Positions 26,491-36,123 are shown, numbered from the stretch's first letter. The stretch is 64,000 bases of DNA from Saprospiraceae bacterium (GCA_020631355.1 JAHDHL010000016.1:48531-112530); one strand, 5' to 3'. A program made the numbers and translations. Notes: generated from the letters alone by a model not told the origin.

Positions 26491-28368
26491 ATGAAACACA
26501 TTTTTACTCCTTTATTCTTTTTTCTCGTTGCAATAGGGTGGATAAATCCAATCCAGGCACAGGTGAATGTATATTCTACCTATCAGATGCCATCTCCAAG
26601 CAATCTTAGTCCTTTGTTCATTGGTTCGTTGACGGAAAGCGCCATTTATTATGGTGATAATACCAATATGGATACCAATAAGCCGGTCATCGTATTCGTA
26701 CACGGCTTTGTGGATTTGAATAATCTCTGGTTCGCACCCGGGAATGACATGTATATGGAATTCCATAAAAGAAGATACAGGACGGCATTCACTGCTACGA
26801 CAAGAGGAGAGGGAATGTGGTACAATGGAGAAATGTTGAGTTATATGTTGGATGATATCACGGCACACTATGGTGTGAATGATGTGGTGATCATTGCACA
26901 TAGTAATGGTGGTAAGGCATCTGAGGTTGCTATGTTCCAATACGGAAAATACAATAAGGTCGATCGGGTGATTACATTGGGTACTCCGTTCAGGGGAACA
27001 GGATTGGCCAATATGGCTGAGCTTCCCGGACTCAATTGGGTAGCTGATCTCGTTGGTTTGGGAGGTGGTACATCCACTTCTACAACTTACTATATGGATG
27101 GTTATGCCAGACCAATTCTGGATGGAAGTCCGGACAATCAACCCGATAAGTTCATCAATTATGGTGCATGGGGCTACAAGCATGGAAATAGTATCCTTTC
27201 TCCTGCCATGACCACAGGTGGAGTGTTGTTGAATGTGATGGGAGCCGGCCCTTTTAATGGAGGGAATGATGGTGTCACGCCTTATTACAGTTCTACAAGA
27301 CCCGGAGGTACACAAATGTGGCCCGGACACTGTTGGACCTGGTGGTGCAATCTCGAATCCAAGACGGACCACGTTGATATTGCATACAATTATCGTAGTT
27401 TCAGTTACTTCGAACCTTGGCTGACAGGGAGTTTGCCCCTAAGGATGGCACAACCTGATTTTGGGGAATACGAACCAGTGGGTAATGAAATTGTCAGTCA
27501 GCACCAAATCATTATTCCCTCAATGGGACACGAATCATCCTTTGATATCGATGGTAGTGGAAAGGTCAGTATCCAATTGCTTCAGAAGAATGCAACGGAA
27601 TCCATCCATATTTTGGATGCGAATAGACAGGTGTTGGATCAACCAGGTATATCCAAGGAATCCGATAATGGCCAAAGCCTAAGTATAGCTTATGAATTGG
27701 ACCTTCCTTTGGAGGGAAATTATGAATTGGTAGCGGATTCGGATGATTTTATCGCAGTCATTGAACATGAGTCAGGACCGGCTTTGGTCTTGGACCAACT
27801 TAAGGCGGCTTATGCTCATGACGAAGCGATAAGTTGGTATGCCCATATGGAAGGTACGGACGAAGCGACGACCATTAAAGCCATCATCACGCATAAGAAT
27901 GACCTGAAAGGAAATACTGTGAAAGGTCAAGTATATGAAGTAGAATTCCAACATGTAGGGAATATGGTCTACCGATACGATATGCCACAAGGCATGACTC
28001 CGGGAACTTATACCCTATGGATACAGTCGGAATCAGAAAAGTATAGTCGTTCAATCATCTCAGGCTTTGTAATCAATGAGGAAGTTACAAGGGAAACACT
28101 ATTGGAGACGACCCTCCAATTATCCCATTATCCCAATCCTGTGAGTGATATGGCATTGATTCAAATCACAAAGAAAACAGAGGGAAATGCAATGATTACA
28201 CTTTATGACCAATTCGGACGAACCATCAAACAGCAGGATTTGTCTAAAGAACCCATTGGCCAACAGGAAATTCAGTGGGATTTGGCATCGACTCCGAATG
28301 GAACCTACTATTTGGAATTCCAAACAGGGAATCAAAAAATATCAAAGCCACTTATCGTACTGCGATAA
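26491..28368 (+). CDS. secreted alpha/beta hydrolase (lipase-like) with T9SS sorting domain
   Basis: A 625-aa protein with signal peptide (cut near QAQ, residue 24). The hydrolase domain covers about 60-310: oxyanion string FVHGF (69-73), nucleophile elbow AHSNGG with Ser138, then TLGTPFRGT, and a candidate catalytic His in the TDHVDIAYNY string near 295. This is the lipase-2/triacylglycerol-lipase-like pattern. A middle beta region (about 340-530) lacks a named domain but resembles pre-peptidase or Ig-like folds. The end is a type-A T9SS sorting domain (SHYPNPVSDMALIQI; LYDQFGRTIKQQD; NGTYYLEFQTG). So it is exported and probably cell-surface bound; substrate (lipid, polyester) unknown. Confidence 0.85.
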   Translation: MKHIFTPLFFFLVAIGWINPIQAQVNVYSTYQMPSPSNLSPLFIGSLTESAIYYGDNTNMDTNKPVIVFVHGFVDLNNLWFAPGNDMYMEFHKRRYRTAFTATTRGEGMWYNGEMLSYMLDDITAHYGVNDVVIIAHSNGGKASEVAMFQYGKYNKVDRVITLGTPFRGTGLANMAELPGLNWVADLVGLGGGTSTSTTYYMDGYARPILDGSPDNQPDKFINYGAWGYKHGNSILSPAMTTGGVLLNVMGAGPFNGGNDGVTPYYSSTRPGGTQMWPGHCWTWWCNLESKTDHVDIAYNYRSFSYFEPWLTGSLPLRMAQPDFGEYEPVGNEIVSQHQIIIPSMGHESSFDIDGSGKVSIQLLQKNATESIHILDANRQVLDQPGISKESDNGQSLSIAYELDLPLEGNYELVADSDDFIAVIEHESGPALVLDQLKAAYAHDEAISWYAHMEGTDEATTIKAIITHKNDLKGNTVKGQVYEVEFQHVGNMVYRYDMPQGMTPGTYTLWIQSESEKYSRSIISGFVINEEVTRETLLETTLQLSHYPNPVSDMALIQITKKTEGNAMITLYDQFGRTIKQQDLSKEPIGQQEIQWDLASTPNGTYYLEFQTGNQKISKPLIVLR

Positions 28369-28391
28369 AGAATAGGATTGATAAATAAAAG

Positions 28392-28428
28392 AAAAGCGAA
28401 GTATGGTAAAGACCATACTTCGCTTTTT
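28392..28428 (+). terminator. terminator after the hydrolase gene
   Basis: A 16-bp perfect stem (28392-28407 with 28412-28427) around AAAG, bounded by A- and T-tracts, so it may also serve the convergent lipoprotein gene. Confidence 0.9.
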
Positions 28429-28456
28429 ATATTCTAATAGCAATCTCATTGCTCTC

Positions 28457-29554
28457 TTAGATTTCTTCTCCAATCCTCACATTCAATTCAATTCCATTGG
28501 CTTCATAATCCTCGAATTGTTGCTTTCTGGATTTCAATAATACGATATCGTCCCGATTGATGATTTCATATTCCATTTGGATGATTTCATCAATTTCAGT
28601 AATGATATTTTCTTGGCTATTCCAATAGGTAATGGATGGATCTGAAATATCCCTCATCACTTCTTTTTTGAATACGGAAACATCATCCTTGAAAAAATTG
28701 GACATTTGCATGACTTCATCCGCATGTGCCAATACATCATTATGCTTGCCACTTCCCAAAAGGGAATGACCACCATAATCCCATGTCTGCATGAACCATG
28801 ATGGATAAAAATATTCTATGCTGTCCCTTTGATAAATAGTCAGTCCCAAATCCGTGAAAACATCATCTTCCTCACCCTCGGTTTGTAGTGCTTTCTGGTG
28901 GAGTTGTCTAAAATCCTTGAATAAATAATATTGGGTTCCCTCTGCAACAAGCTCAACCACATACCCCGGAAAGATATCCTCAATCCAAAATATATTAGGT
29001 AGATTTTCTACTTCCGTAGCAGGTATCTTTTCTTCAAGGGCCGAGACCATCCTTTCCCTTAATTCTTCTCCGTCATGGAAAACGTTTGCAAATGCTTCGG
29101 AAGTAGAGGCATTGGCATAATCATCCCTATAATCCAGGACTGCCGAAGATAAATTGCCAAAAAAGGCTTTCATTCTTTTCTCCAATAATAATTCGGATAA
29201 TTCCTCACTATCATCACCCTCGAATATGACTCCACCACCGTAGACCCATCCGGTATCACCCTCCATGGTCAGTATGGAAATCCAAGGCTCATCATACCAA
29301 ACCCCACCTAACTTTAGCTTGGTCGTAAAGTCCGTCATGCTTCCTGCATAAGGAACTTCGGCACCCATGGATATGATACCCATTTCGGCTGTTTCCAATC
29401 CCGGAGCTTCATAAATCCGAAGTTGATCCATATTGACGACCAATCGAATCAGATCAGAGGAAGGTATATTGAATAAGATATTTTCTGCTGTTTTATTACA
29501 CGCCCAACAGCTTAGGACGATGGCTATTACTCCCCAGTAAAAATTCTTGCCCAT
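28457..29554 (-). CDS. SH3-like-domain lipoprotein, function unknown
   Basis: A 365-aa product from ATG 29554: MGKNFYWGVIAIVLSCWACN is a lipoprotein signal (CWAC); the in-frame ATG at 29581 only adds nine residues. Residues about 40-120 look like a bacterial SH3 domain (LRIYEAPGLETAEMGIISMG; WISILTMEGDTGWVYGGGV). The C-terminal 240 residues are acidic, mostly helical and not recognised (SWFMQTWDYGGHSLLGSGKH). SH3b domains bind cell-wall or protein ligands. No operon partner. Confidence 0.65.
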   Translation of the reverse strand: MGKNFYWGVIAIVLSCWACNKTAENILFNIPSSDLIRLVVNMDQLRIYEAPGLETAEMGIISMGAEVPYAGSMTDFTTKLKLGGVWYDEPWISILTMEGDTGWVYGGGVIFEGDDSEELSELLLEKRMKAFFGNLSSAVLDYRDDYANASTSEAFANVFHDGEELRERMVSALEEKIPATEVENLPNIFWIEDIFPGYVVELVAEGTQYYLFKDFRQLHQKALQTEGEEDDVFTDLGLTIYQRDSIEYFYPSWFMQTWDYGGHSLLGSGKHNDVLAHADEVMQMSNFFKDDVSVFKKEVMRDISDPSITYWNSQENIITEIDEIIQMEYEIINRDDIVLLKSRKQQFEDYEANGIELNVRIGEEI

Positions 29555-29581
29555 GATGAAATTAAAACGATAAAAACCCAA

Positions 29582-29938
29582 AAAATATGAGGGGAAAACG
29601 ATATCACTCTCATTAACCCTAAATTAAGCAATACTCCATTGAATTTTTAATATAATGCCTTGGATTTTTCTAAATCCTAGTATTTATCCACGTTGGAATG
29701 AATAACATGGTACTTTATTTCAAATTAGATAATAAATTCATTGATGTTGCGTTATCATTTTTACTTTTATTAGGCAAAAAGAGAATGGAATTCTACATCT
29801 CTAATCATGCCTAAATACTCATCTAACTGTTATTTTAATCATCTTGTTCCAAGGAAATGAATCCAAGGAATCAGGGTGTTGTTTGTTTTTTGAAAAACCT
29901 AAGAATCAGAAATTCTGATTCATGCAAACATCAAGATT
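29582..29938. other. divergent intergenic region
   Basis: 357 AT-rich bp separating the SH3-like lipoprotein gene (minus) from the metalloprotease gene (plus). Apart from a near-perfect palindrome just before the protease start (29903-29921) no gene, RNA or clear promoter was seen. Confidence 0.45.
29903..29921. promoter_or_regulatory. 19-bp palindrome before the metalloprotease start
   Basis: GAATCAGAA-A-TTCTGATTC, arms identical over 9 bp around one central base, ending 17 bp before the ATG. The position suggests an operator or a leader hairpin that could cover the initiation region. It has no T-tract, so it is not a terminator. Confidence 0.45.
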
Positions 29939-32161
29939 ATGAAAACAGTTAAGACATTCTTCATGCTATTGGCATGCAGTATTCTATTGAAAGCCAATGG
30001 CCAGAATTCATTGGGGACAATACAGCCCAATTCTAACCCCGCCTTGCCATCTTCCTATAATTTTCAGGAATATATATTCGCAGAACCCGATGACCAGGGG
30101 AATTGTACTGGAGCCATTAATGGTAGCGCTACTATTTCGGAAGTATTCCTAGCCCAAACCCATAGACATGCCATAGGCCATCCATTGTTCTTTACGATAG
30201 GTGCCCGCCCTGCATTATTCCAAGTGGCAGTCACGGGTAATGGAACAGCACCCGATGTTCAGGTAGAGGGATTCATGAATGGAAATTCCTTGGGGGTACT
30301 CTGCCTTGCAGGACCATCGGAACTAAGCCCGAACATCAATCTGGAGGTACCCAATTTTGAAGATTATTTCTCCGTTACACTTCCAAAATCATGGATAGGG
30401 AATGGATTGGAATTGCAGGTAACCACAGGAAATGATACACGAACCATCTCGTCCCAGGAACTGAAGATTGGACCCTACGTGGAACTGAATCTGGTCATGG
30501 TGAATATGGACGTAATGGATTATAATGATGATCCGCACTTATATCCTATATTCGATGATTTCCTAGAAGAATTGGCATCTGCGATTCCTGCTAGTGTCAT
30601 CCGTTTTGGAACCTTTCCCGTAGAAATGAAATTCCCTGAAATCGTTTGTGCCAATGGAACCGAACAACTCGTTGTTTTATCCAATGCTGACCAATGGGTC
30701 AATCAGGGTATACCTGATTTGGGGTATGTGAATGGTGTCGCATCACTATTCATAGATAATCTAATAAAGTCAACAGGGGATTTTGCCACTACCATTTATT
30801 TTGGTAATACCTTGAATCTTGACCCCGGAGGATGGGGCGGCGGCGGTACTTTTGTCGGCCCTGATTTCACTAATATTTTCATACATGAATTGGGACATGC
30901 ATTATCATTGCCCCATTGGGAAGAAGAATACAATCTGACCAATCCGGGAAGTGAGCAATACAATTACCCTTATGGAGGTGATTTTGATAATGCGGGTGGC
31001 CGGAATGAGGTCTGGAATTTCATTCAGGATAGCTATGAATTTGTTAGTCCGATATGCCAGGAAACAGATAGTGAATTCCAAGGAATGGAACGAAGCGATT
31101 GTATGCAGAGAGAAGCTCCTTGTAACGAAACCCGTCCTAGTGGTCCGGGGCCTTGGGATGGGTTTACGGATTTTTCTGCGCTATCCATGTATCGTTACCT
31201 AATGGGAGGAGCCAACAAATCAGGACAAGTGAATTATCGGGGGAATTTGGTGGATTATCATCTGATGGAGCAGGACGGCTATCCAACGGTTACCCTTGAA
31301 AACGGTGTTAGGGTATTCAATAGGGATGTATTACAACCCCAGGTTCCCTTTAATGAGAATAGCTTCAAGTTGCCGGGGACTGAACAACTGGAAACAGATG
31401 TTTACCTTATTTATGGTAGTGCCCATCCTACACAGCCCCAAGCCAATATGGTCTATGAACCGCTTCCTTATCGAGGAACATTATTACCTGTATTAGATCC
31501 TACTGATGCGACTACGTTTTCGTTATTGCAAGGCTTGGAAGCAGAAGATGCACCATCATTGTATGACCAGACCAGAGATCTTACCCTAAGGTTGACTTAT
31601 TCGGACGGCTCTATTCTGCATACACTCGTTCCCTTGGCTTCCTTTGAAAGACAACCCTACGATTCGGATGATTTTGCCCAATGGAGAGGGGATATCTCAT
31701 ATTGGACAATGGTCGTTCCGGGAGACAAGGAGTTGTGTAAGGTGGAGGTATTCCACAGGCCATTCATCATATCAGATAATGTGGACGATACGGCCGGGAA
31801 TATCAATCATATACCCCATGGGATCAATGCTGATAATTTTATGGATGATGCGGTCCTATTGACACAATACGAATGTAATTCAACAAGTATAGAAGACGTG
31901 ATTTCATCAGAATATAGTGTGGTATATTTTCCGAATCCTCTTAGTGAATCCGTAATGATTGAAAGTGAGGAATATGAGGGATATACTGTTAGTATATTCA
32001 ATATTTCAGGGCAATTGATAAGTACGCAAAACTTGGGAAGCAACCGAACAGAAATGAATACCAAGGGCTGGTCTTCCGGATTTTATATAGCTGTCATAAC
32101 AGACGAGTCCGGAACTGTCGTGAGTACCAATAAATTGGTCAAGGAAGACCGTAATCAGTAA
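29939..32161 (+). CDS. secreted M66-like zinc metalloprotease with T9SS sorting domain
   Basis: A 740-aa protein, signal MKTVKTFFMLLACSILLKAN. Residues 316-326 read HELGHALSLPH: the zincin HExxH with a third His ligand at metzincin spacing, followed by WEEEYN and a Trp/Tyr/Cys-rich region (PYGGDFDNAGGRNEVWNFIQ) resembling M66 (StcE/ToxR-regulated) peptidases. The usual Gly at the eighth motif position is Ser here. The end is a type-A sorting domain (VVYFPNPLSESVMIESEEYE; SGFYIAVITDESG). M66 enzymes include mucin-type O-glycoprotein proteases. It is 8 bp upstream of a SASA-family esterase gene, which implies joint expression. Confidence 0.85.
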   Translation: MKTVKTFFMLLACSILLKANGQNSLGTIQPNSNPALPSSYNFQEYIFAEPDDQGNCTGAINGSATISEVFLAQTHRHAIGHPLFFTIGARPALFQVAVTGNGTAPDVQVEGFMNGNSLGVLCLAGPSELSPNINLEVPNFEDYFSVTLPKSWIGNGLELQVTTGNDTRTISSQELKIGPYVELNLVMVNMDVMDYNDDPHLYPIFDDFLEELASAIPASVIRFGTFPVEMKFPEIVCANGTEQLVVLSNADQWVNQGIPDLGYVNGVASLFIDNLIKSTGDFATTIYFGNTLNLDPGGWGGGGTFVGPDFTNIFIHELGHALSLPHWEEEYNLTNPGSEQYNYPYGGDFDNAGGRNEVWNFIQDSYEFVSPICQETDSEFQGMERSDCMQREAPCNETRPSGPGPWDGFTDFSALSMYRYLMGGANKSGQVNYRGNLVDYHLMEQDGYPTVTLENGVRVFNRDVLQPQVPFNENSFKLPGTEQLETDVYLIYGSAHPTQPQANMVYEPLPYRGTLLPVLDPTDATTFSLLQGLEAEDAPSLYDQTRDLTLRLTYSDGSILHTLVPLASFERQPYDSDDFAQWRGDISYWTMVVPGDKELCKVEVFHRPFIISDNVDDTAGNINHIPHGINADNFMDDAVLLTQYECNSTSIEDVISSEYSVVYFPNPLSESVMIESEEYEGYTVSIFNISGQLISTQNLGSNRTEMNTKGWSSGFYIAVITDESGTVVSTNKLVKEDRNQ

Positions 32162-32169
32162 ATCAATGA

Positions 32170-33393
32170 ATGAAGATGACAAATCAAATCAGATATATAC
32201 TTAGCATTACATTCATACTTATCTCTATAACAATGACACAGGGACAAACCCTAAAAGTCTTCATCCTTGCAGGACAATCCAACATGCAGGGATATGGGGA
32301 AATTTATAATCCTACAACGCCCGGTACACTAGAACATTTTCTAGCCAATGATGGCGCTGATGAATTTGGTTCCATACTGGATGGTCAAGGAGATTTCATG
32401 ATCAGGGATGATGTATGGGTTCGCTTCAAAAGGGAAGAAGAAAATACCACCAAAACAGGGAGTCTAACTGCAGGATTTGGGGTGTTTGATGACTTCATAG
32501 GGCCTGAGTTGGGCTTTGGCTGGCAGTTAGGTGATTATTTTGATGAGCAGGTGCTCATCATTAAGACGGCATGGGGTGGGAGGAATCTTGCGGTGGATTT
32601 TAGACCTCCCAGTTCAGGAGGAACCACTGGTCCTTATTACCAACAAATTTTGGATGATGTGGATGAAGCATTGGATAACCTATCAAATGATTTTCCGGAT
32701 TATAATAATGAACTGGTTGAAATCGTTGGATTTGCTTGGCACCAAGGTTGGAATGATGGTGAGGAAATGGCCTATCTGCAGGAATACGAAACCAATATGA
32801 TTCATTTTATCAATGATATCAGAAATGATCTGAATGCACCTGATATGAAGTTTGTTATTGGCAATTCCGGCCAAGGAGGTTCAGCGTTGATTGAGGATGA
32901 CCTATGGGTTTTCAATTTGCAAACGATACTGGTTCCTGCACAGGAGAATGCTGCCAATCATGATGGATATGAGGGTGTTGGGTTAGCCGATACCCGTCCA
33001 TTTTATAGACCGACGGATATTTCACCGAGTGATGCGATATACCATTGGAATGATTCAGGTGAAAGCTACATGCTTATCGGAGATGATATGGGAAAGGTAA
33101 TGATAGGATTGTTGGATGCATCGCAACCCTCAAGTGTTTCTTATGCTGTAGAACCAACCCATCCTATATCCATCCTCCCCAATTATGTAAAGGATGCGTT
33201 CTTATTGAGAGGAATGGATGGAAAACAAAATATCAATATCATCAATGTCAATGGGGTAGTGGTCCAATCCTTGGTTTCTGATAAGGCGGAAGTCAGAATC
33301 GATATTTCAGGACTGAACCCAGGTATGTACTTTGTGGAAGTCAGGAATCCGGATAATGGGAGCCTAAGTATAAAACGATTGGTAAAACATTAA
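32170..33393 (+). CDS. secreted SASA/CE6-family carbohydrate esterase with T9SS sorting domain
   Basis: A 407-aa exported protein. After the signal peptide (cut near TQGQ) comes the sialate O-acetylesterase/acetyl-xylan esterase block FILAGQSNMQGYG with nucleophile Ser37, then FGWQLGDYF, KTAWGGRNLA and the block FAWHQGWNDGEE. The family removes O-acetyl groups from sialic acids or plant polysaccharides. The catalytic His expected near the domain end is probably in AIYHWNDSGE (about 295-300). A type-A sorting domain ends it (VVQSLVSDKAEVRIDISGLN; PGMYFVEVRN). A second in-frame ATG at 32176 is an alternative start. Confidence 0.87.
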   Translation: MKMTNQIRYILSITFILISITMTQGQTLKVFILAGQSNMQGYGEIYNPTTPGTLEHFLANDGADEFGSILDGQGDFMIRDDVWVRFKREEENTTKTGSLTAGFGVFDDFIGPELGFGWQLGDYFDEQVLIIKTAWGGRNLAVDFRPPSSGGTTGPYYQQILDDVDEALDNLSNDFPDYNNELVEIVGFAWHQGWNDGEEMAYLQEYETNMIHFINDIRNDLNAPDMKFVIGNSGQGGSALIEDDLWVFNLQTILVPAQENAANHDGYEGVGLADTRPFYRPTDISPSDAIYHWNDSGESYMLIGDDMGKVMIGLLDASQPSSVSYAVEPTHPISILPNYVKDAFLLRGMDGKQNINIINVNGVVVQSLVSDKAEVRIDISGLNPGMYFVEVRNPDNGSLSIKRLVKH

Positions 33394-33413
33394 GAATACA
33401 AACAGGATGCGAA

Positions 33414-33450
33414 AGGGGGCAGATTCCATTTGGAATCTACCCCCTCCGCT
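33414..33450. terminator. hairpin between the esterase gene and tyrS
   Basis: AGGGGG and CCCCCT flank the stem AGATTCCA / TGGAATCT with a 2-nt loop, one C-A mismatch between the two helices. Lies 20 bp after the esterase stop and 35 bp beyond the tyrS stop on the other strand. T-tracts are short, so efficiency is uncertain. Confidence 0.65.
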
Positions 33451-33480
33451 TTGATATTCAAATTCGATGAACTAGAATTA

Positions 33481-34761
33481 TTATTCTACGATAATCATGA
33501 ATTTGTTTTTCTTACCATTCTCAATCATGATATATCTGTCATGTAAAAGATGCTCGGCGGAAACAGCAAATTCATCCCCTGATATCTTTTCCTTATTGAT
33601 GGTAATGGCATTATTCTTAATAGCCCTCCTTGCCTCTCCCTTGGAAGCAGTAATCTTGATATCATCCGATGCAAGGAAATCAAGGATGTTTACCGTGCCT
33701 GAAATGGCATCCTTAGCAATAGTCCTCTTATTGATTTCAGAAGCAATCATCGCAAGGGAATCGCTGTTGAGGGAAAGTAATTGTTCCCTGGAAGCTTTCT
33801 TATTGAATAATAACTCGCTCACGGTCTTAGAGGATTCCAATTCTTCCTCCGAGTAGATTCTGGCTGTTAGTTCCTCTGCCAATAAACGCTTCAGATGATT
33901 CGGATTGGTCTCAAGGAACTCCGCTTCCAATGCTTCGACTTCCTCCTTGCTTCTGAATGTGAAGTAACGCATGAATTTGGGTAAGTCCCTATCATCACAA
34001 TTCAACCAGAATTGGTAGAATCCGTAGGATGTGGTAAACTTCCTATCTACCCAGATATTCCCTTTTTCGGATTTTCCGAATTTGGAACCATCCGCTTTGG
34101 TCAATAGGGGAGTGGTAATGGCAAATGCCTTACCCTGAAGATTCCTACGGACAAATTCCGTCCCTGTGGTAATGTTACCCCATTGGTCGGAACCACCCAT
34201 CTGAATGGTACAGCCGTATTGTTCGTATAGGCATTGGAAATCGTAGCCCTGAATCAATTGGTAACTGAATTCGGTAAAGGACAAACCTTTCTCAATCCTG
34301 CGCTTGACGGATTCCTTGGCCATCATGTATCCTACGGTAATGGTTTTACCCACATCCCTAAGGAAATCGAGGGCATTCATACTATTGTAGAAATCATGAT
34401 TGTTCACAAGGATGGCCTTGTTGTCGCCGTCCTCGAAATTCAGGAATTTCTTCATCAAATGCACTTGGTATTCGAGGTTGCCATCGAGTTCTTCGTACGA
34501 TTTGAGTTGCCTTTCCTCATCCTTGCCTGATGGGTCTCCGATACGACCCGTTGCACCTCCCATAAGTACGATGGGTTGGTGTCCACTGCGTTGGAACAAG
34601 GACAACAACATGATTTGCACATAATTACCAATCGTCAATGATGGAGCAGTGGGGTCGAAGCCGATATAACCCACACATTTTCCATTTTCGAGTGCTTCTT
34701 CTACGCCGGGAGTCAGATCATTGAGCATCCCACGCCATTTCAGTTCTTCTAGAAAATTCAT
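33481..34761 (-). CDS. tyrS: tyrosyl-tRNA synthetase
   Basis: A 426-aa class Ic synthetase joining tyrosine to tRNA-Tyr with ATP. The HIGH-type box is in GFDPTAPSLTIGNYVQI, the tyrosine pocket in YQLIQGYDFQCLYEQYGCTI, QMGGSDQWGNI follows, and the KMSKS loop is KFGKSEKGN. A C-terminal S4 domain begins near KGEARRAIKNNAITIN. Length is normal for the bacterial TyrRS type. Monocistronic by spacing. Confidence 0.96.
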   Translation of the reverse strand: MNFLEELKWRGMLNDLTPGVEEALENGKCVGYIGFDPTAPSLTIGNYVQIMLLSLFQRSGHQPIVLMGGATGRIGDPSGKDEERQLKSYEELDGNLEYQVHLMKKFLNFEDGDNKAILVNNHDFYNSMNALDFLRDVGKTITVGYMMAKESVKRRIEKGLSFTEFSYQLIQGYDFQCLYEQYGCTIQMGGSDQWGNITTGTEFVRRNLQGKAFAITTPLLTKADGSKFGKSEKGNIWVDRKFTTSYGFYQFWLNCDDRDLPKFMRYFTFRSKEEVEALEAEFLETNPNHLKRLLAEELTARIYSEEELESSKTVSELLFNKKASREQLLSLNSDSLAMIASEINKRTIAKDAISGTVNILDFLASDDIKITASKGEARRAIKNNAITINKEKISGDEFAVSAEHLLHDRYIMIENGKKNKFMIIVE

Positions 34762-34846
34762 GCGATTTGGTATTGTTGATTAAAATAATGTTGATGTTCT
34801 AACCCAAGGAAAGAAAAAATGATTCCCCTTTTCTCGAATAAGGCTG

Positions 34847-34854
34847 CAAAAATA
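34847..34854 (-). promoter_or_regulatory. candidate -7 element for tyrS
   Basis: On the minus strand TATTTTTG fits TAnnTTTG and is followed by GCAGCC, about 85 bp before the tyrS start. No clear -33 TTG at the expected distance. Confidence 0.4.
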
Positions 34855-34941
34855 AGCATTAAGCTGTAAAGCTGTTAGTTCGTACAACTGTAAAATGTTG
34901 GCAAATTCTAATAAATGTGATGTGGATTCCCATCCTAGTAC

Positions 34942-35931
34942 CTATTCGATGGGCAAGGTTTTGATTTGTCCATTGGCTGTGATCAGGATGTACTCCTTTT
35001 TGGTCGTACTATTGGCAACAGGAGCCGGATTGTCTTTCTTTTCTTTCAAGTCGAATGAGACACTCAGTGTATAAAGGAGTTGCATGCCCGGATCGATCTT
35101 TTCTGCATTCATGATGAAATCATGTTGTTTGGGAAAAACTGGACTGTAATAATAGGTAGTGGATTTTTGGACATTCCTGACTTTTGATTGTTGTTGTGGA
35201 GTGATGGATGTATTGCAATATGCCTGATAGGAACGGTATTGTTCCGTTGGATAGAACATGAGGAATCCCTCTCCCATAGTCCTGTCCTTACTATCCAGTT
35301 CGATGTTGAGGACCTCCTTGTGAAACTGAATTTTCTCCTTGAGAATACCAATCGCTTTCGTACGCATTTCTTCCTTGAACTGCTCCAGTTTTTCTGAATA
35401 ATGGTCCACTTTGACCAAGTCATAAATCTCAGCTTTGGCACAAAGGGAAATGATTTTTTCCAAGGCATCTGCATCTTGGTATCGGATGTGCAGGTTCTTT
35501 TTCATTTCGAAACCAGAGGGAACTTCCTTGTAGGTTTTCTTGCTGAATATTTTTTTCTCTACTGCATATTCATACAAGGGGATAAAGGAAATCATATCCA
35601 CGAAGATTTCAGCTTCGATATTTGAAGATTGTAATCCCGATCGGACCTTTTCTATTTGGTTGTTCATGAGTTGGTCCGTTTCTTCTGCGGTCTTACCTGA
35701 CTGCGAAGCCGCAAAAATGGCGATATAACCATCGGATTCCAGATTATAAATACCAGCTACCTCAATCGTCAGTTGATTCGAATTGTGGTACTGCACAGGT
35801 GCCTTGACCGACTTGATGTTGGAATTGTTCCCATTGGAGGCAGCATTACCATAATTGGCATTGCCCATTTCCTGGCAGAGAAGTAACAAGGGTAAACAAA
35901 TGGAAAGTAAAGTGAATAGACTCGATTTCAT
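34942..35931 (-). CDS. SIMPL (DUF541)-like exported protein
   Basis: A 329-aa protein starting at MKSSLFTLLSICLPLLLLCQ (ATG 35931; the upstream ATG at 35988 adds an unlikely leader). The pattern of the SIMPL/DUF541 family is visible: LTIEVAGIYNLESDGYIAIF, VRSGLQSSNIEAEIFVDMIS, FEMKKNLHIRYQDADALEKI, and EKLEQFKEEMRTKAIGILKE, with a final LYTLSVSFDLKEKK strand. Members such as mouse SIMPL and BP26 of Brucella form oligomeric periplasmic assemblies; function here is unknown. There is a two-residue-rich linker (NYGNAASNGNNSNI) after the signal. Confidence 0.7.
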   Translation of the reverse strand: MKSSLFTLLSICLPLLLLCQEMGNANYGNAASNGNNSNIKSVKAPVQYHNSNQLTIEVAGIYNLESDGYIAIFAASQSGKTAEETDQLMNNQIEKVRSGLQSSNIEAEIFVDMISFIPLYEYAVEKKIFSKKTYKEVPSGFEMKKNLHIRYQDADALEKIISLCAKAEIYDLVKVDHYSEKLEQFKEEMRTKAIGILKEKIQFHKEVLNIELDSKDRTMGEGFLMFYPTEQYRSYQAYCNTSITPQQQSKVRNVQKSTTYYYSPVFPKQHDFIMNAEKIDPGMQLLYTLSVSFDLKEKKDNPAPVANSTTKKEYILITANGQIKTLPIE

Positions 35932-36123
35932 AGGTTTAAATTGAGTTGAATGAATAATTTCAACTGAAAATAAACCAAGAACCATCAAATCAACCCAAGT
36001 GATTCAGACTTAACAAATCATTACCATAAGGCACTCCTCCGAAACGAATGATACACCTAGATGTTGAACACCAAATATGAGTGGTGCTACAGCTCCTTGT
36101 CTAATTCTTTGTACTCTTGGGAT

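Noticed and set aside
26512-27372. 286-codon minus-strand frame opposite the secreted hydrolase
   Set aside because: Long but full of rare residue patterns (His/Cys/Ile runs), and opposite a gene with clear signal, active-site and sorting motifs.
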